Shown piece after piece: positions 23,534 to 23,809 of a stretch of 23,809 nucleotides of DNA. The position numbers and the translations under genes were made by a program. This DNA comes from JADJOY01 sp964450125 (GTDB taxonomy: Bacteria; JADJOY01): the NCBI GenBank assembly GCA_964450125.1, contig CAYVDO010000080.1:1-23809 (forward strand), given 5' to 3'. Below the pieces are notes generated by a model that had not been told where the DNA came from, did no database searches, and saw only the letters and a program-made list of their open reading frames with translations. Numbering within the stretch: the first letter of the stretch is position 1; every line of letters starts with the position of its first letter.

Positions 23534-23809
23534 TCGCGCTGGCGCATCGGGGCGGTGGGCTCTTCGAAGCCCGCTGGCAGGGCGACCGGATCACCTGCCG
23601 CTTCACGAGCCGGCTCCACTTCGATCTCGCCGGCGCGCGCATGCAGCTCGGCCTCGACCGCCGGTCGGCGCGAGTCGAGCAAACGACGACGCAAGGGTGG
23701 CGAGTGACCGCCACCGAGCCGCTGAGCGGCGTGGCGATCGACGTCACGATCGCGACCACCGACGATGGGCTTCGCGTGTCGGGCTCGATCGAGAATCGCG
23801 GCCGGTTCA
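23530..23809 (+). CDS. Unidentified protein, partial (cut by right edge)
   Basis: A GTG at 23530 overlaps the pdxA stop as GTGA and opens a frame that stays open to the end of the window (93 codons). The visible part is beta-rich and has no signal peptide: GGGLFEARWQGDRITCRF, an acidic-basic stretch, then IATTDDGLRVSGSIENRGRF. The last segment resembles the N-terminal beta-sandwich found in some glycoside hydrolases, but this is too little to name a family. The overlap implies co-translation with pdxA. Confidence 0.6.
   Translation, partial: MIALAHRGGGLFEARWQGDRITCRFTSRLHFDLAGARMQLGLDRRSARVEQTTTQGWRVTATEPLSGVAIDVTIATTDDGLRVSGSIENRGRF

Overview
The window is about 70% G+C DNA with tightly packed genes. 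It carries one run of exactly 100 Ns, so it comes from a draft assembly or a metagenome bin. The gene content points to a Gram-negative bacterium of deltaproteobacterial type (Myxococcota, Binatota or a similar lineage): a DUF4388/PATAN-type protein, a DUF3943 protein, a membrane Ser/Thr kinase with Cys-paired Sel1 repeats, a TPR lytic transglycosylase, PBP1A, and AmgK/MurU-like enzymes. This placement is inferred from gene content and composition; there is no rRNA in the window.

Layout. (1) 1-1756, minus strand: a MurU-like sugar-1-phosphate nucleotidyltransferase followed by a DUF4388-type protein that runs off the left edge. (2) 1857-4506, plus strand: an EamA transporter, a small companion protein, an MNT-type nucleotidyltransferase whose 3' end is lost, and an Apea-like HEPN protein whose 5' end is lost. 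The last three look like an accessory insertion with a scar. (3) 4531-7934, minus strand: a PQQ-type beta-propeller lipoprotein overlapping an AmgK-like kinase by ATGA. (4) 8106-12004, plus strand: a DUF3943 protein, a hairpin, a Slt-type lytic transglycosylase and an MGAT-like acyltransferase, closed by a strong hairpin. (5) 12324-17063, minus strand: an HDAC-family hydrolase, then tatA-tatC-Ser/Thr kinase. (6) 17152-17973, plus strand: an orphan beta-repeat protein that looks truncated at its N-terminus. (7) 18078-20420, minus strand: PBP1A, divergent from radC and ssb (plus strand, 20711-22049). (8) 22050-22492: structured 96-bp repeats, each built from four back-to-back hairpins and interrupted by the assembly gap. 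(9) 22493 to the end, plus strand: pdxA, overlapping an unidentified gene cut by the right edge.

Several genes share an envelope theme: peptidoglycan synthesis (PBP1A), cleavage (Slt) and probable amino-sugar salvage (AmgK-like plus MurU-like). The AmgK-like and MurU-like genes point the same way on the minus strand but are separated by the plus-strand block 1857-4506, which suggests an ancestral salvage operon was split. The two most unusual features are the four-hairpin repeat at 22056-22383 and the nucleotidyltransferase/HEPN junction near 3430.
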